A stretch of DNA of 64,000 bases from Petrolisthes cinctipes (lineage: Eukaryota; Arthropoda; Malacostraca; Decapoda; Porcellanidae): assembly GCA_033782935.1 (NCBI GenBank), contig JAWQEG010000360.1, forward strand, positions 806,001-870,000. Direction: 5' to 3'. Of this stretch, positions 35,349-50,200 are shown piece after piece (the stretch's first letter is position 1; each line of letters opens with the position of its first letter). A program made the translations under genes and the position numbers. The notes under the pieces are model-generated. The model searched no databases. It saw only the letters and a list, made by a program, of their open reading frames with translations, and was not told the DNA's origin.

Positions 35349-37843
35349 GTAGGCATGTACAGATCGCTTCTGGGACCCCAAAATATCGAATTTTCGGATG
35401 TTTAGGGTCAGAATTTGAGATATAAACGGGTACAGAAGATGCATGCACATATCGACTTTTGGGCACCTAAAAGATCGATTTTCAGTATGTTTTTGGCCTG
35501 TATTTTGAAAATACTCTAACACGGAGTAGGCATGTACAGATACCTTCTGGGACCTCTAAATATCGAATTTTCGGGTGTTTTGGGACTGAATTTGAGATAT
35601 CGATTTTTTGGCACCTAAAATGTCGATTTTCAGCATGTTTTTAGCCTATATTTTGAAAATATTCTAGCACTGAGTAGGCATGTACAGATTGCTTCTGGGA
35701 CCCCAAACTATTGAATTTTCGGGTGTTTTGAGCCTGAATTTGAAATATAAACGGGTACAGAAGATACATGCACATATTGACTTTGGGCACCAAAAATATC
35801 GATTTTCAGCATGTTTTTGGCCTGAATTTTGAAAATACTCTAACACGGAGTAGGCATGTACAGATCGCTTCTGGTACCCCAAAATATCGAATTTTCAATG
35901 TTTAGGGCCAGAATTTGAGATATAAACGGGTACAGAAGATGCATGCACATATCGACTTTTGGGCACCTAAAAGATCGATTTTCAGTATGTTTTTGGCCTG
36001 TATTTTGAAAATACTTTAACACGGAGTAGGCATGTACAGATACCTTCTGGGACCTCTAAATATCGAATTTTAGGGTGTTTTGGGACTGAATTTGAGATAT
36101 CGATTTTTTGGCACCTAAAATGTCGATTTTCAGCATGTTTTTAGCCTATATTTTGAAAATATTTTAGCACTGTGTAGGCATGTACAGATTGCTTCTGGGA
36201 CCCCAAAATATTGAATTTTCGGGTGATTTGAGCCTGAATTTGAGATATAAACGGGTACAGAAGATACATGCACATATTGACTTTGGGCATCTAAAATATC
36301 GATTTTCAGCATGTTTTGGGCCTGTATTTTGAAAATACTCTAACACTGAGTAGGCATGTACAGATTGCTTCTGGGACCCCAAAATATTGAATTTTCGGGT
36401 GTTTTGAGCCTGAATTTGAGATATAAACGGGTACTGAAGATGCATGCACATATCGACTTTTGTGCACCTAAAAGATCGATTTTCAGTATGTTTTGAGCAT
36501 GTATTTTGAAAATACTCTAACACGGAGTAGGCATGTACAGATCGCTTCTGGGACCCCTAAATATCGAATTTTCGGGTGTTTTGGGACTGAATTTGAGATA
36601 TCGACTTTTTGGCACCTAAAATGTCGATTTTCAGCATGTTTTTCGCCTATATTTTGAAAATATTCTAGCACTGTGTAGGCATGTATAGATTGCTTCTGGG
36701 ACCCCAAAATATTGAATTTTCGGGTGTTTTGAGCCTGAATTTGAGATATAAACGGGTACTGAAGATGCATGCACATATCGACTTTTGTGCACCTAAAAGA
36801 TCGATTTTCAGTATGTTTTGAGCATGTATTTTGAAAATACTCTAACACGGAGTAGGCATGTACAGATCGCTTCTGGGACCCCTAAATATCGAATTTTCGG
36901 GTGTTTTGGGAATGAATTTGAGATATCGACTTTTTGCTACCTAAAAGATCGATTTTTAGCATGTTTTTATCCTATATTTTGAAAATATTCTAGCACTGTA
37001 CAGATTGCTTCTGGGACCCCAAAATATTGAATTTTCGGGTGTTTTGAGCCTGAATTTGAGATATAAACGGGTACAGAAGATACATGCACATATTGACTTT
37101 GGGCACCAAAAATATCGATTTTCAGCATGTTTTGGGCCTGAATTTTGAAAATACTCTAACACGGAGTAGGCATGTACAGATCGCTTCTGGGACCCCAAAA
37201 TATCGAATTTTCGGGTGTTTTGAGCCTGAATTTGAGATATAAACGTGTACAGAAGATGCATGCACATATCGACTTTTGGGCACCTAAAAGATCGATTTTC
37301 AGTATGTTTTGAGCATGTATTTTGAAAATACTCTAACACGGAGTAAGCATGTACAGATCGCTTCTGGGACCCCTAAATATCGAATTTTCGGGTGTTTTGA
37401 GCCTGAATTTGAGATATAAACGGGTACAGAAGATACATGCACATATTGACTTTGGGCATCTAAAATATCGATTTTCAGCATGTTTTGGGCCTGTATTTTG
37501 AAAATACTCTAACACTGAGTAGGCATGTACAGATTGCTTCTGGGACCCCAAAATATTGAATTTTCGGGTGTTTTGAGCCTGAATTTGAGATATAAACGGG
37601 TACTGAAGATGCATGCACATATCGACTTTTGTGCACCTAAAAGATCGATTTTCAGTATGTTTTGAGCATGTATTTTGAAAATACTCTAACACGGAGTAGG
37701 CATGTACAGATCGCTTCTGGGACCCCTAAATATCGAATTTTCGGGTGTTTTGGGACTGAATTTGAGATATCGACTTTTTGGCACCTAAAATGTCGATTTT
37801 CAGCATGTTTTTCGCCTATATTTTGAAAATATTCTAGCACTGT

Positions 37844-38659
37844 GTAGGCATGTATAGATTGCTTCTGGGACCCCAAAATATTGAATTTTCGGGTGTTTTG
37901 AGCCTGAATTTGAGATATAAACGGGTACTGAAGATGCATGCACATATCGACTTTTGTGCACCTAAAAGATCGATTTTCAGTATGTTTTGAGCATGTATTT
38001 TGAAAATACTCTAACACGGAGTAGGCATGTACAGATCGCTTCTGGGACCCCTAAATATCGAATTTTCGGGTGTTTTGGGACTGAATTTGAGATATCGACT
38101 TTTTGGCACCTAAAAGATCGATTTTTAGCATGTTTTTAGCCTATAATTTGAAAATATTCTAGCACTGTACAGATTGCTTCTGGGACCCCAAAATATTGAA
38201 TTTTCGGGTGTTTTGAGCCTGAATTTGAGATATAAACGGGTACAGAAGATACATGCACATATTGACTTTGGGCATCTAAAATATCGATTTTCAGCATGTT
38301 TTGGGCCTGTATTTTGAAAATACTCTAACACTGAGTAGGCATGTACAGATTGCTTCTGGGACCCCAAAATATTGAATTTTCGGGTGTTTTGAGCCTGAAT
38401 TTGAGATATAAACGGGTACTGAAGATGCATGCACATATCGACTTTTGTGCACCTAAAAGATCGATTTTCAGTATGTTTTGAGCATGTATTTTGAAAATAC
38501 TCTAACACGGAGTAGGCATGTACAGATCGCTTCTGGGACCCCTAAATATCGAATTTTCGGGTGTTTTGGGACTGAATTTGAGATATCGACTTTTTGGCAC
38601 CTAAAATGTCGATTTTCAGCATGTTTTTCGCCTATATTTTGAAAATATTCTAGCACTGT
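37844..38659 (+). repeat. 816-bp HOR unit (5-mer minus 10 bp)
   Basis: L3 monomers with 'catgtatagatt' start at 37844 and 38660, 816 bp apart. The unit is the 826-bp arrangement shortened by the 10-bp S1-L junction deletion ('gcactgtacag' near 38,165). An equivalent unit lies 7,598 bp downstream. Confidence 0.82.
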
Positions 38660-39631
38660 GTAGGCATGTATAGATTGCTTCTGGGACCCCAAAATATTGA
38701 ATTTTCGGGTGTTTTGAGCCTGAATTTGAGATATAAACGGGTACTGAAGATGCATGCACATATCGACTTTTGTGCACCTAAAAGATCGATTTTCAGTATG
38801 TTTTGAGCATGTATTTTGAAAATACTCTAACACGGAGTAGGCATGTACAGATCGCTTCTGGGACCCCTAAATATCGAATTTTCGGGTGTTTTGGGACTGA
38901 ATTTGAGATATCGACTTTTTGGCACCTAAAAGATCGATTTTTAGCATGTTTTTAGCCTATAATTTGAAAATATTCTAGCACTGTACAGATTGCTTCTGGG
39001 ACCCCAAACTATTGAATTTTCGGGTGTTTTGAGCCTGAATTTGAGATATAAACGGGTACAGAAGATACATGCACATATTGACTTTGGGCACCAAAAATAT
39101 CGATTTTCAGCATGTTTTGGGCCTGAATTTTAAAATACTCTAACACGGAGTAGGCATGTACAGATCGCTTCTGGGACCCCTAAATATCGAATTTTCAGGT
39201 GTTTTGGGACTGAATTAGAGATATGGACTTTTTGGCACCTAAAAGATCGATTTTTAGCATGTTTTTAGCCTATATTTTGAAAATATTCTAGCACTGAGTA
39301 GGCATGTACAGATTGCTTCTGGGACCCCAAAATATTGAATTTTCGGGTGTTTTGAGCCTGAATTTGAAATATAAACGGGTACAGAAGATACATGCACATA
39401 TTGACTTTGGGCACCAAAAATATCGATTTTCAGCATGTTTTGGGCCTGAATTTTGAAAATACTCTAACACGGAGTAGGCATGTACAGATCGCTTCTGGGA
39501 CCCCAAAATATCGAATTTTCAATGTTTAGGGCCAGAATTTGAGATATAAACGGGTACAGAAGATGCATGCACATATCGACTTTTGGGCACCTAAAAGATC
39601 GATTTTCAGTATGTTTTTGGCCTGTATTTTG

Positions 39632-42600
39632 AAAATACTCTAACACGGAGTAGGCATGTACAGATACCTTCTGGGACCTCTAAATATCGAATTTTCGGGT
39701 GTTTTGAGACTGAATTTGAGATATCGATTTTTTGACACCTAAAATATCGATTTTTAGCATGTTTTTAGCCTATATTTTGAAAATATATTTTAGCACTGTG
39801 TAGGCATGTACAGATTGCTTCTGGGACCCCAAAATATTGAATTTTCGGATGTTTTGAGCCTGAATTTGAGATATAAACGGGTACAGAAGATACATGCACA
39901 TATTGACTTTGGGCATCTAAAATATCTATTTTCAGCATATTTTGGGCCTGTATTTTGAAAATACTCTAACACTGAGTAGGCATGTACAGATTGCTTCTGG
40001 GACCCCAAAATATCGAATTTTCGGGTGTTTTGGGACTGAATTTGAGATATCGACTTTTTGGCACCTAAAAGATCGATTGTTAGCATATTTTTAGCCTATA
40101 TTTTGAAAATATTCTAGCACTGTGTAGGCATGTACAGATTGCTTCTGGGACCCCAAAATATTGAATTTTCGAGTGTTTTGAGCCTGAATTTGAGATATAA
40201 ACGGGTACAGAAGATACATGCACATATTGACTTTGGGCACCTAAAATATCGATTTTCAGCATGTTTTGGTCCTGTATCTTGAAAATACTCTAACACTGAG
40301 TAGGCATGTACAGATTGCTTCTGGGACCCCAAAATATTGAATTTTCGGGTGTTTTGAGCCTGAATTTGAGATATAAACGGGTACTGAAGATGCATGCACA
40401 TATCGACTTTTGTGCACCTAAAAGATCGATTTTCAGTATGTTTTGAGCATGTATTTTGAAAATACTCTAACACGGAGTAGGCATGTACAGATCGCTTCTG
40501 GGAACCCTAAATATCGAATTTTCGGGTGTTTTGGGACTGAATTTGAGATATCGACTTTTTGGCACCTAAAAGATCGATTTTTAGCAGGTTTTTAGCCTAT
40601 ATTTTGAAAATATTCTAGCACTGAGTAGGCATGTACAGATTGCTTCTAGGACCCCAAAATATTGAATTTTCGGGTGTTTTGAGCCTGAATTTGAGATATA
40701 AACGGGTACAGAAGATACATGCACATATTGACTTTGGGCACCAAAAATATCGATTTTCAGCATGTTTTGGGCCTGAATTTTGAAAATACTCTAACACGGA
40801 GTAGGCATGTACAGATCGCTTCTGGGACCCCAAAATATCGAATTTTCGGGTGTTTAGGGCCAGAATTTGAGATATAAACGGGTACAGAAGATGCATGCAC
40901 ATATCGACTTTTGGGCAACTAAAAGATCGATTTTCAGTATGTTTTTGGCCTGTATTTTAAAAATACTCTAACACGGAGTAGGCATGTACAGATACCTTCT
41001 GGGACCTCTAAATAACGAATTTTCGGGTGTTTTGGGACTGAATTTGAGATATCGATTTTTTGACACCTAAAAGATCGATTTTCAGCATGTTTTTAGCCTA
41101 TATTTTGAAAATATTCTAGCACTGTGTAGGCATGTACAGATTGCTTCTGGGACCCCAAAATATTGAATTTTCGGGTGTTTTGAGCCTGAATATGAGATAT
41201 AAACGGGTACAGAAGATACATGCTCATATTGACTTTGGGCATCTAAAATATCGATTTTCAGCATGTTTTGTGCCTGTATTTTGAAAATACTCTAACACTG
41301 AGTAGGCATGTACAGATTGCTTCTGGGACCCCAAAATATTGAATTTTCGGTGTTTTGAGCCTGAATTTGAGATATAAACGGGTACTGAAGATGCATGCAC
41401 ATAAAGACTTTTGTGCACCTAAAAGATCGATTTTTAGTATGTTTTGAGCATGTATTTTGAAAATACTCTAACACGGAGTAGCCATGTACAGATCTCTTCT
41501 GGGACCCCTAAATATCGAATTTTCGGGTGTTTTGGGACTGAATTTGAGATATCGACTTTTTGGCACCTAAAAGATCGATTTTTAGCATGTTTTTTAGCCT
41601 ATATTTTAAAAATATTCTAGCACTGAGTAGGCATGTACAGATTGCTTCTGGGACCCCAAAATATTGAATTTTCGGGTGTTTTGAGCCTGAATTTGAGATA
41701 TAAACGGGTACTGAAGATGCATGCACATATCGACTTTTGTGCACCTAAAAGATCGATTTTCAGTATGTTTTGAGCATGTATTTTGAAAATACTCTAACAC
41801 GGAGTAGGCATGTACAGATCGCTTCTGGAACCCCTAAATATCGAATTTTCGGGTGTTTTGGGACTGAATTTGAGATATCGACTTTTTGGCACCTAAAAGA
41901 TCGATTTTCAGCATGTTTTTAGCCTATATTTTGAAAATATTCTAGCACTGAGTAGGCATGTACAGATTGCTTCTGGGACCCCAAACTATTGAATTTTCGG
42001 GTGTTTTGAGCCTGAATTTGAAATATAAACGGGTACAGAAGATACATGCACATATTGACTTTGGGCATCAAAAATATCTATTTTCAGCATATTTTGGGCC
42101 TGAATTTTGAAAATACTCTAACACGGAGTAGGCATGTACAGATTGCTTCTGGGACCCCAAAATATCGAATTTTCGGGTGTTTTGGGACTGAATTTGAGAT
42201 ATCGACTTTTTGGCACCTAAAAGATCGATTTTTAGCAGGTTTTTAGCCTATATTTTGAAAATATTCTAGCACTGAGTAGGCATGTACAGATTGCTTCTAG
42301 GACCCAAAAATATTGAATTTTCGGGTGTTTTGAGCCTGAATTTGAGATATAAACGGGTACAGAAGATACATGCACATATTGACTTTGGGCACCAAAAATA
42401 TCGATTTTCAGCATGTTTTGGGCCTGAATTTTGAAAATACTCTAACACGGAGTAGGCATGTACAGATCGCTTCTGGGACCCCAAAATATCGAATTTTCGG
42501 GTGTTTAGGGCCAGAATTTGAGATATAAACGGGTACAGAAGATGCATGCACATATCGACTTTTGGGCAACTAAAAGATCGATTTTCAGTATGTTTTTGGC

Positions 42601-45600
42601 CTGTATTTTAAAAATACTCTAACACGGAGTAGGCATGTACAGATACCTTCTGGGACCTCTAAATAACGAATTTTCGGGTGTTTTGGGACTGAATTTGAGA
42701 TATCGATTTTTTGACACCTAAAATGTCGATTTTCAGCATGTTTTTAGCCTATATTTTGAAAATATTCTAGCACTGAGTAGGCATGTACCCCATGGGACCC
42801 CAAAATATTGAATTTTCGGGTGTTTTGAGCCTGAATTTGAGATATAAACAGGTACAGAAGATACATGCACATATTGACTTTGGGCACCAAAAATATCGAT
42901 TTTCAGCATGTTTTGGGCCTGAATTTTGAAAATACTCTAACACGGAGTAGGCATGTACAGATCGCTTCTGGGACCCCAAAATATCGAATTTTCGGATGTT
43001 TAGGGTCAGAATTTGAGATATAAACGGGTACAGAAGATGCATGCACATATCGACTTTTGGGCACCTAAAAGATCGATTTTCAGTATGTTTTTGGCCTGTA
43101 TTTTGAAAATACTCTAACACGGAGTAGGCATGTACAGATACCTTCTGGGACCTCTAAATATCGAATTTTCGGGTGTTTTGGGACTGAATTTGAGATATCG
43201 ATTTTTTGGCACCTAAAATGTCGATTTTCAGCATGTTTTTAGCCTATATTTTGAAAATATTCTAGCACTGAGTAGGCATGTACAGATTGCTTCTGGGACC
43301 CCAAACTATTGAATTTTCGGGTGTTTTGAGCCTGAATTTGAAATATAAACGGGTACAGAAGATACATGCACATATTGACTTTGGGCACCAAAAATATCGA
43401 TTTTCAGCATGTTTTTGGCCTGAATTTTGAAAATACTCTAACACGGAGTAGGCATGTACAGATCGCTTCTGGTACCCCAAAATATCGAATTTTCAATGTT
43501 TAGGGCCAGAATTTGAGATATAAACGGGTACAGAAGATGCATGCACATATCGACTTTTGGGCACCTAAAAGATCGATTTTCAGTATGTTTTTGGCCTGTA
43601 TTTTGAAAATACTTTAACACGGAGTAGGCATGTACAGATACCTTCTGGGACCTCTAAATATCGAATTTTAGGGTGTTTTGGGACTGAATTTGAGATATCG
43701 ATTTTTTGGCACCTAAAATGTCGATTTTCAGCATGTTTTTAGCCTATATTTTGAAAATATTTTAGCACTGTGTAGGCATGTACAGATTGCTTCTGGGACC
43801 CCAAAATATTGAATTTTCGGGTGATTTGAGCCTGAATTTGAGATATAAACGGGTACAGAAGATACATGCACATATTGACTTTGGGCATCTAAAATATCGA
43901 TTTTCAGCATGTTTTGGGCCTGTATTTTGAAAATACTCTAACACTGAGTAGGCATGTACAGATTGCTTCTGGGACCCCAAAATATTGAATTTTCGGGTGT
44001 TTTGAGCCTGAATTTGAGATATAAACGGGTACTGAAGATGCATGCACATATCGACTTTTGTGCACCTAAAAGATCGATTTTCAGTATGTTTTGAGCATGT
44101 ATTTTGAAAATACTCTAACACGGAGTAGGCATGTACAGATCGCTTCTGGGACCCCTAAATATCGAATTTTCGGGTGTTTTGGGACTGAATTTGAGATATC
44201 GACTTTTTGGCACCTAAAATGTCGATTTTCAGCATGTTTTTCGCCTATATTTTGAAAATATTCTAGCACTGTGTAGGCATGTATAGATTGCTTCTGGGAC
44301 CCCAAAATATTGAATTTTCGGGTGTTTTGAGCCTGAATTTGAGATATAAACGGGTACTGAAGATGCATGCACATATCGACTTTTGTGCACCTAAAAGATC
44401 GATTTTCAGTATGTTTTGAGCATGTATTTTGAAAATACTCTAACACGGAGTAGGCATGTACAGATCGCTTCTGGGACCCCTAAATATCGAATTTTCGGGT
44501 GTTTTGGGAATGAATTTGAGATATCGACTTTTTGCTACCTAAAAGATCGATTTTTAGCATGTTTTTATCCTATATTTTGAAAATATTCTAGCACTGTACA
44601 GATTGCTTCTGGGACCCCAAAATATTGAATTTTCGGGTGTTTTGAGCCTGAATTTGAGATATAAACGGGTACAGAAGATACATGCACATATTGACTTTGG
44701 GCACCAAAAATATCGATTTTCAGCATGTTTTGGGCCTGAATTTTGAAAATACTCTAACACGGAGTAGGCATGTACAGATCGCTTCTGGGACCCCAAAATA
44801 TCGAATTTTCGGGTGTTTTGAGCCTGAATTTGAGATATAAACGTGTACAGAAGATGCATGCACATATCGACTTTTGGGCACCTAAAAGATCGATTTTCAG
44901 TATGTTTTGAGCATGTATTTTGAAAATACTCTAACACGGAGTAAGCATGTACAGATCGCTTCTGGGACCCCTAAATATCGAATTTTCGGGTGTTTTGAGC
45001 CTGAATTTGAGATATAAACGGGTACAGAAGATACATGCACATATTGACTTTGGGCATCTAAAATATCGATTTTCAGCATGTTTTGGGCCTGTATTTTGAA
45101 AATACTCTAACACTGAGTAGGCATGTACAGATTGCTTCTGGGACCCCAAAATATTGAATTTTCGGGTGTTTTGAGCCTGAATTTGAGATATAAACGGGTA
45201 CTGAAGATGCATGCACATATCGACTTTTGTGCACCTAAAAGATCGATTTTCAGTATGTTTTGAGCATGTATTTTGAAAATACTCTAACACGGAGTAGGCA
45301 TGTACAGATCGCTTCTGGGACCCCTAAATATCGAATTTTCGGGTGTTTTGGGACTGAATTTGAGATATCGACTTTTTGGCACCTAAAATGTCGATTTTCA
45401 GCATGTTTTTCGCCTATATTTTGAAAATATTCTAGCACTGTGTAGGCATGTATAGATTGCTTCTGGGACCCCAAAATATTGAATTTTCGGGTGTTTTGAG
45501 CCTGAATTTGAGATATAAACGGGTACTGAAGATGCATGCACATATCGACTTTTGTGCACCTAAAAGATCGATTTTCAGTATGTTTTGAGCATGTATTTTG

Positions 45601-47229
45601 AAAATACTCTAACACGGAGTAGGCATGTACAGATCGCTTCTGGGACCCCTAAATATCGAATTTTCGGGTGTTTTGGGACTGAATTTGAGATATCGACTTT
45701 TTGGCACCTAAAAGATCGATTTTTAGCATGTTTTTAGCCTATAATTTGAAAATATTCTAGCACTGTACAGATTGCTTCTGGGACCCCAAAATATTGAATT
45801 TTCGGGTGTTTTGAGCCTGAATTTGAGATATAAACGGGTACAGAAGATACATGCACATATTGACTTTGGGCATCTAAAATATCGATTTTCAGCATGTTTT
45901 GGGCCTGTATTTTGAAAATACTCTAACACTGAGTAGGCATGTACAGATTGCTTCTGGGACCCCAAAATATTGAATTTTCGGGTGTTTTGAGCCTGAATTT
46001 GAGATATAAACGGGTACTGAAGATGCATGCACATATCGACTTTTGTGCACCTAAAAGATCGATTTTCAGTATGTTTTGAGCATGTATTTTGAAAATACTC
46101 TAACACGGAGTAGGCATGTACAGATCGCTTCTGGGACCCCTAAATATCGAATTTTCGGGTGTTTTGGGACTGAATTTGAGATATCGACTTTTTGGCACCT
46201 AAAATGTCGATTTTCAGCATGTTTTTCGCCTATATTTTGAAAATATTCTAGCACTGTGTAGGCATGTATAGATTGCTTCTGGGACCCCAAAATATTGAAT
46301 TTTCGGGTGTTTTGAGCCTGAATTTGAGATATAAACGGGTACTGAAGATGCATGCACATATCGACTTTTGTGCACCTAAAAGATCGATTTTCAGTATGTT
46401 TTGAGCATGTATTTTGAAAATACTCTAACACGGAGTAGGCATGTACAGATCGCTTCTGGGACCCCTAAATATCGAATTTTCGGGTGTTTTGGGACTGAAT
46501 TTGAGATATCGACTTTTTGGCACCTAAAAGATCGATTTTTAGCATGTTTTTAGCCTATAATTTGAAAATATTCTAGCACTGTACAGATTGCTTCTGGGAC
46601 CCCAAACTATTGAATTTTCGGGTGTTTTGAGCCTGAATTTGAGATATAAACGGGTACAGAAGATACATGCACATATTGACTTTGGGCACCAAAAATATCG
46701 ATTTTCAGCATGTTTTGGGCCTGAATTTTAAAATACTCTAACACGGAGTAGGCATGTACAGATCGCTTCTGGGACCCCTAAATATCGAATTTTCAGGTGT
46801 TTTGGGACTGAATTAGAGATATGGACTTTTTGGCACCTAAAAGATCGATTTTTAGCATGTTTTTAGCCTATATTTTGAAAATATTCTAGCACTGAGTAGG
46901 CATGTACAGATTGCTTCTGGGACCCCAAAATATTGAATTTTCGGGTGTTTTGAGCCTGAATTTGAAATATAAACGGGTACAGAAGATACATGCACATATT
47001 GACTTTGGGCACCAAAAATATCGATTTTCAGCATGTTTTGGGCCTGAATTTTGAAAATACTCTAACACGGAGTAGGCATGTACAGATCGCTTCTGGGACC
47101 CCAAAATATCGAATTTTCAATGTTTAGGGCCAGAATTTGAGATATAAACGGGTACAGAAGATGCATGCACATATCGACTTTTGGGCACCTAAAAGATCGA
47201 TTTTCAGTATGTTTTTGGCCTGTATTTTG
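39632..47229 (+). repeat. 7,598-bp segmental tandem duplication, copy 2
   Basis: This is a direct tandem copy of the preceding block. Matching pairs include 33484/41082, 35179/42777, 37844/45442 and 39254/46852. The right boundary is ambiguous between 47,230 and about 47,282, where 'cctctaaaaatcg' replaces 'cctctaaatatcg'. Near identity over 7.6 kb implies a very recent duplication, or a collapsed or duplicated assembly path. Confidence 0.93.
42777..42946 (+). repeat. L2 variant with 'gtaccccatggg', second copy
   Basis: Counterpart of the variant at 35179, exactly 7,598 bp downstream in the duplicated block. Same 11-to-5-base replacement and CCATGG palindrome. Confidence 0.87.
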
Positions 47230-50200
47230 AAAATACTCTAACACGGAGTAGGCATGTACAGATACCTTCTGGGACCTCTAAAAATCGAATTTTCGGGTGT
47301 TTTGGGACTGAATTTGAGATATCGATTTTTTGACACCTAAAATGTCGATTTTCAGCATGTTTTAAGCCTATATTTTGAAAATATTCTAGCACTGAGTAGG
47401 CATGTACCCCATGGGACCCCAAAATATTGAATTTTCGGGTGTTTTGAGCCTGAATTTGAGATATAAACAGGTACAGAAGATACATGCACATATTGACTTT
47501 GGGCACCAAAAATATCGATTTTCAGCATGTTTTGGGCCTGTATTTTGAAAATACTCTAACACTGAGTAGGCATGTACAGATTGCTTCTGGGACCCCAAAA
47601 TATTGAATTTTCGGGTGTTTTGAGCCTGAATTTGAGATATAAACGGGTACTGAAGATGCATGCACATATCGACTTTTGTGCACCTAAAAGATCGATTTTC
47701 AGTATGTTTTGAGCATGTATTTTGAAAATACTCTAACACGGAGTAGGCATGTACAGATCGCTTCTGGGAACCCTAAATATCGAATTTTCGGGTGTTTTGG
47801 GACTGAATTTGAGATATCGACTTTTTGGTACCTAAAAGATCGATTTTTAGCATGTTTTTAGCCTATATTTTGAAAATATTCTAGCACTGTACAGATTGCT
47901 TCTGAGACCCCAAAATATTGAATTTTCGGGTGTTTTGAGCCTGAATTTGAGATATAAACGGGTACAGAAGATACATGCACATATTGACTTTGGGCACCAA
48001 AAATATCGATTTTCAGCATGTTTTGGGCCTGAATTTTGAAAATACTCTAACACGGAGTAGGCATGTACAGATCGCTTCTGGGACCCCAAAATATCGAATT
48101 TTCGGGTGTTTTGAGCCTGAATTTGAGATATAAACGGGTACAGAAGATGCATGCACATATCGACTTTTGGGCACCTAAAAGATCGATTTTCAGTATGTTT
48201 TTGGCCTGTATTTTGAAAATACTCTAACACGGAGTAGGCATGTACAGATACCTTCTGGGACCTCTAAAAATCGAATTTTCGGGTGTTTTGGGACTGAATT
48301 TGAGATATCGATTTTTTGACACCTAAAATGTCGATTTTCAGCATGTTTTAAGCCTATATTTTGAAAATATTCTAGCACTGAGTAGGCATGTACTCCATGG
48401 GACCCCAAAATATTGAATTTTCGGGTGTTTTGAGCCTGAATTTGAGATATAAACAGGTACAGAAGATACATGCACATATTGACTTTGGGCACCAAAAATA
48501 TCGATTTTCAGCATGTTTTGGGCCTGTATTTTGAAAATACTCTAACACTGAGTAGGCATGTACAGATTGCTTCTGGGACCCCAAAATATTGAATTTTCGG
48601 GTGTTTTGAGCCTGAATTTGAGATATAAACGGGTACTGAAGATGCATGCACATATCGACTTTTGTGCACCTAAAAGATCGATTTTCAGTATGTTTTGAGC
48701 ATGTATTTTGAAAATACTCTAACACGGAGTAGGCATGTACAGATCGCTTCTGGGACCCCTAAATATCGAATTTTCGGGTGTTTTGGGACTGAATTTGAGA
48801 TATCGACTTTTTGGCACCTAAAATGTCGATTTTCAGCATGTTTTTAGCTTATGTTTTGAAAATATTCTAGCACTGTGTAGGCATGTATAGATTGCTTCTG
48901 GGACCCCAAAATATTGAATTTTCGGGTGTTTTGAGCCTGAATTTGAGATATAAACGGGTACAGAAGATGCATGCACATATCGACTTTTGGGCACCTAAAA
49001 GATCGATTTTCAGTATGTTTTGAGCATGTATTTTGAAAATACTCTAACACGGAGTAGGCATGTACAGATCGCTTCTGGGACCCCTAAATATCGAATTTTC
49101 GGGTGTTTTGGGACTGAATTTGAGATATCGACTTTTTGGTACCTAAAAGATCGATTTTTAGCATGTTTTAAGCCTATATTTTGAAAATATTCTAGCACTG
49201 AGTAGGCATGTACCCCATGAGACCCCAAAATATTGAATTTTCGGGTGTTTTGAGCCTGAATTTGAGATATAAACAGGTACAGAAGATACATGCACATATT
49301 GACTTTGGGCACCAAAAATATCGATTTTCAGCATGTTTTGGGCCTGAATTTTGAAAATACTCTAACACGGAGTAGGCATGTACAGATCGCTTCTGGGACC
49401 CCAAAATATCGAATTTTCGGGTGTTTAGGTTCAGAATTTGAGATATAAACGGGTACAGAAGATGCATGCACATATCGACTTTTGGGCACCTAAAAGATCG
49501 ATTTTCAGTATGTTTTTGGCCTGTATTTTGAAAATACTATAACACGGAGTAGGCATGTACAGATACCTTCTGGGACCTCTAAATATCGAATTTTCGGGTG
49601 TTTTGGGACTGAATTTGAGATATCGATTTTTTGGCACCTAAAATGTCGATTTTCAGCATGTTTTTAGCCTATATTTTGAAAATATTCTAGCACTGTGTAG
49701 GCATGTACAGATTGCTTCTGGGACCCCAAAATATTGAATTTTCGGGTGTTTTGAGCCTGAATTTGAGATATAAACGGGTACTGAAGATGCATGCACATAT
49801 CGACTTTTGTGCACCTAAAAGATCGATTTTCAGTATGTTTTGAGCATGTATTTTGAAAATACTCTAACACGGAGTAGGCATGTACAGATCGCTTCTGGGA
49901 CCCCTAAATATCGAATTTTCGGGTGTTTTGGGACTGAATTTGAGATATCGACTTTTTGGCACCTAAAAGATCGATTTTTAGCATGTTTTTAGCCTATATT
50001 TTGAAAATATTCTAGCACTGTGCAGATTGCTTCTGGGACCCCAAAATATTGAATTTTCGGGTGTTTTGAGCCTGAATTTGAGATATAAACGGGTACAGAA
50101 GATACATGCACATATTGACTTTGGGCACCAAAAATATCGATTTTCAGCATGTTTTGGGCCTGAATTTTGAAAATACTCTAACACGGAGTAGGCATGTACA

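Larger units (their letters stand above)
32034..39631 (+). repeat. 7,598-bp segmental tandem duplication, copy 1
   Basis: This block of about 46 monomers is followed immediately by a near-identical copy. Every private variant I checked recurs exactly 7,598 bp later, including 'gaaaatatattttagc', 'cattgttagcatattt', 'catgtaccccatggg', 'aattttcaatg', 'tttttcgcc' and 'catgtatagatt'. The left boundary is set by 'ggcctgtttttttaaaa' at about 32,021-32,037, which does not match the copy 2 junction. I noticed two base differences, near 34,648 (t against g) and near 34,752 (a against t). Confidence 0.93.
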
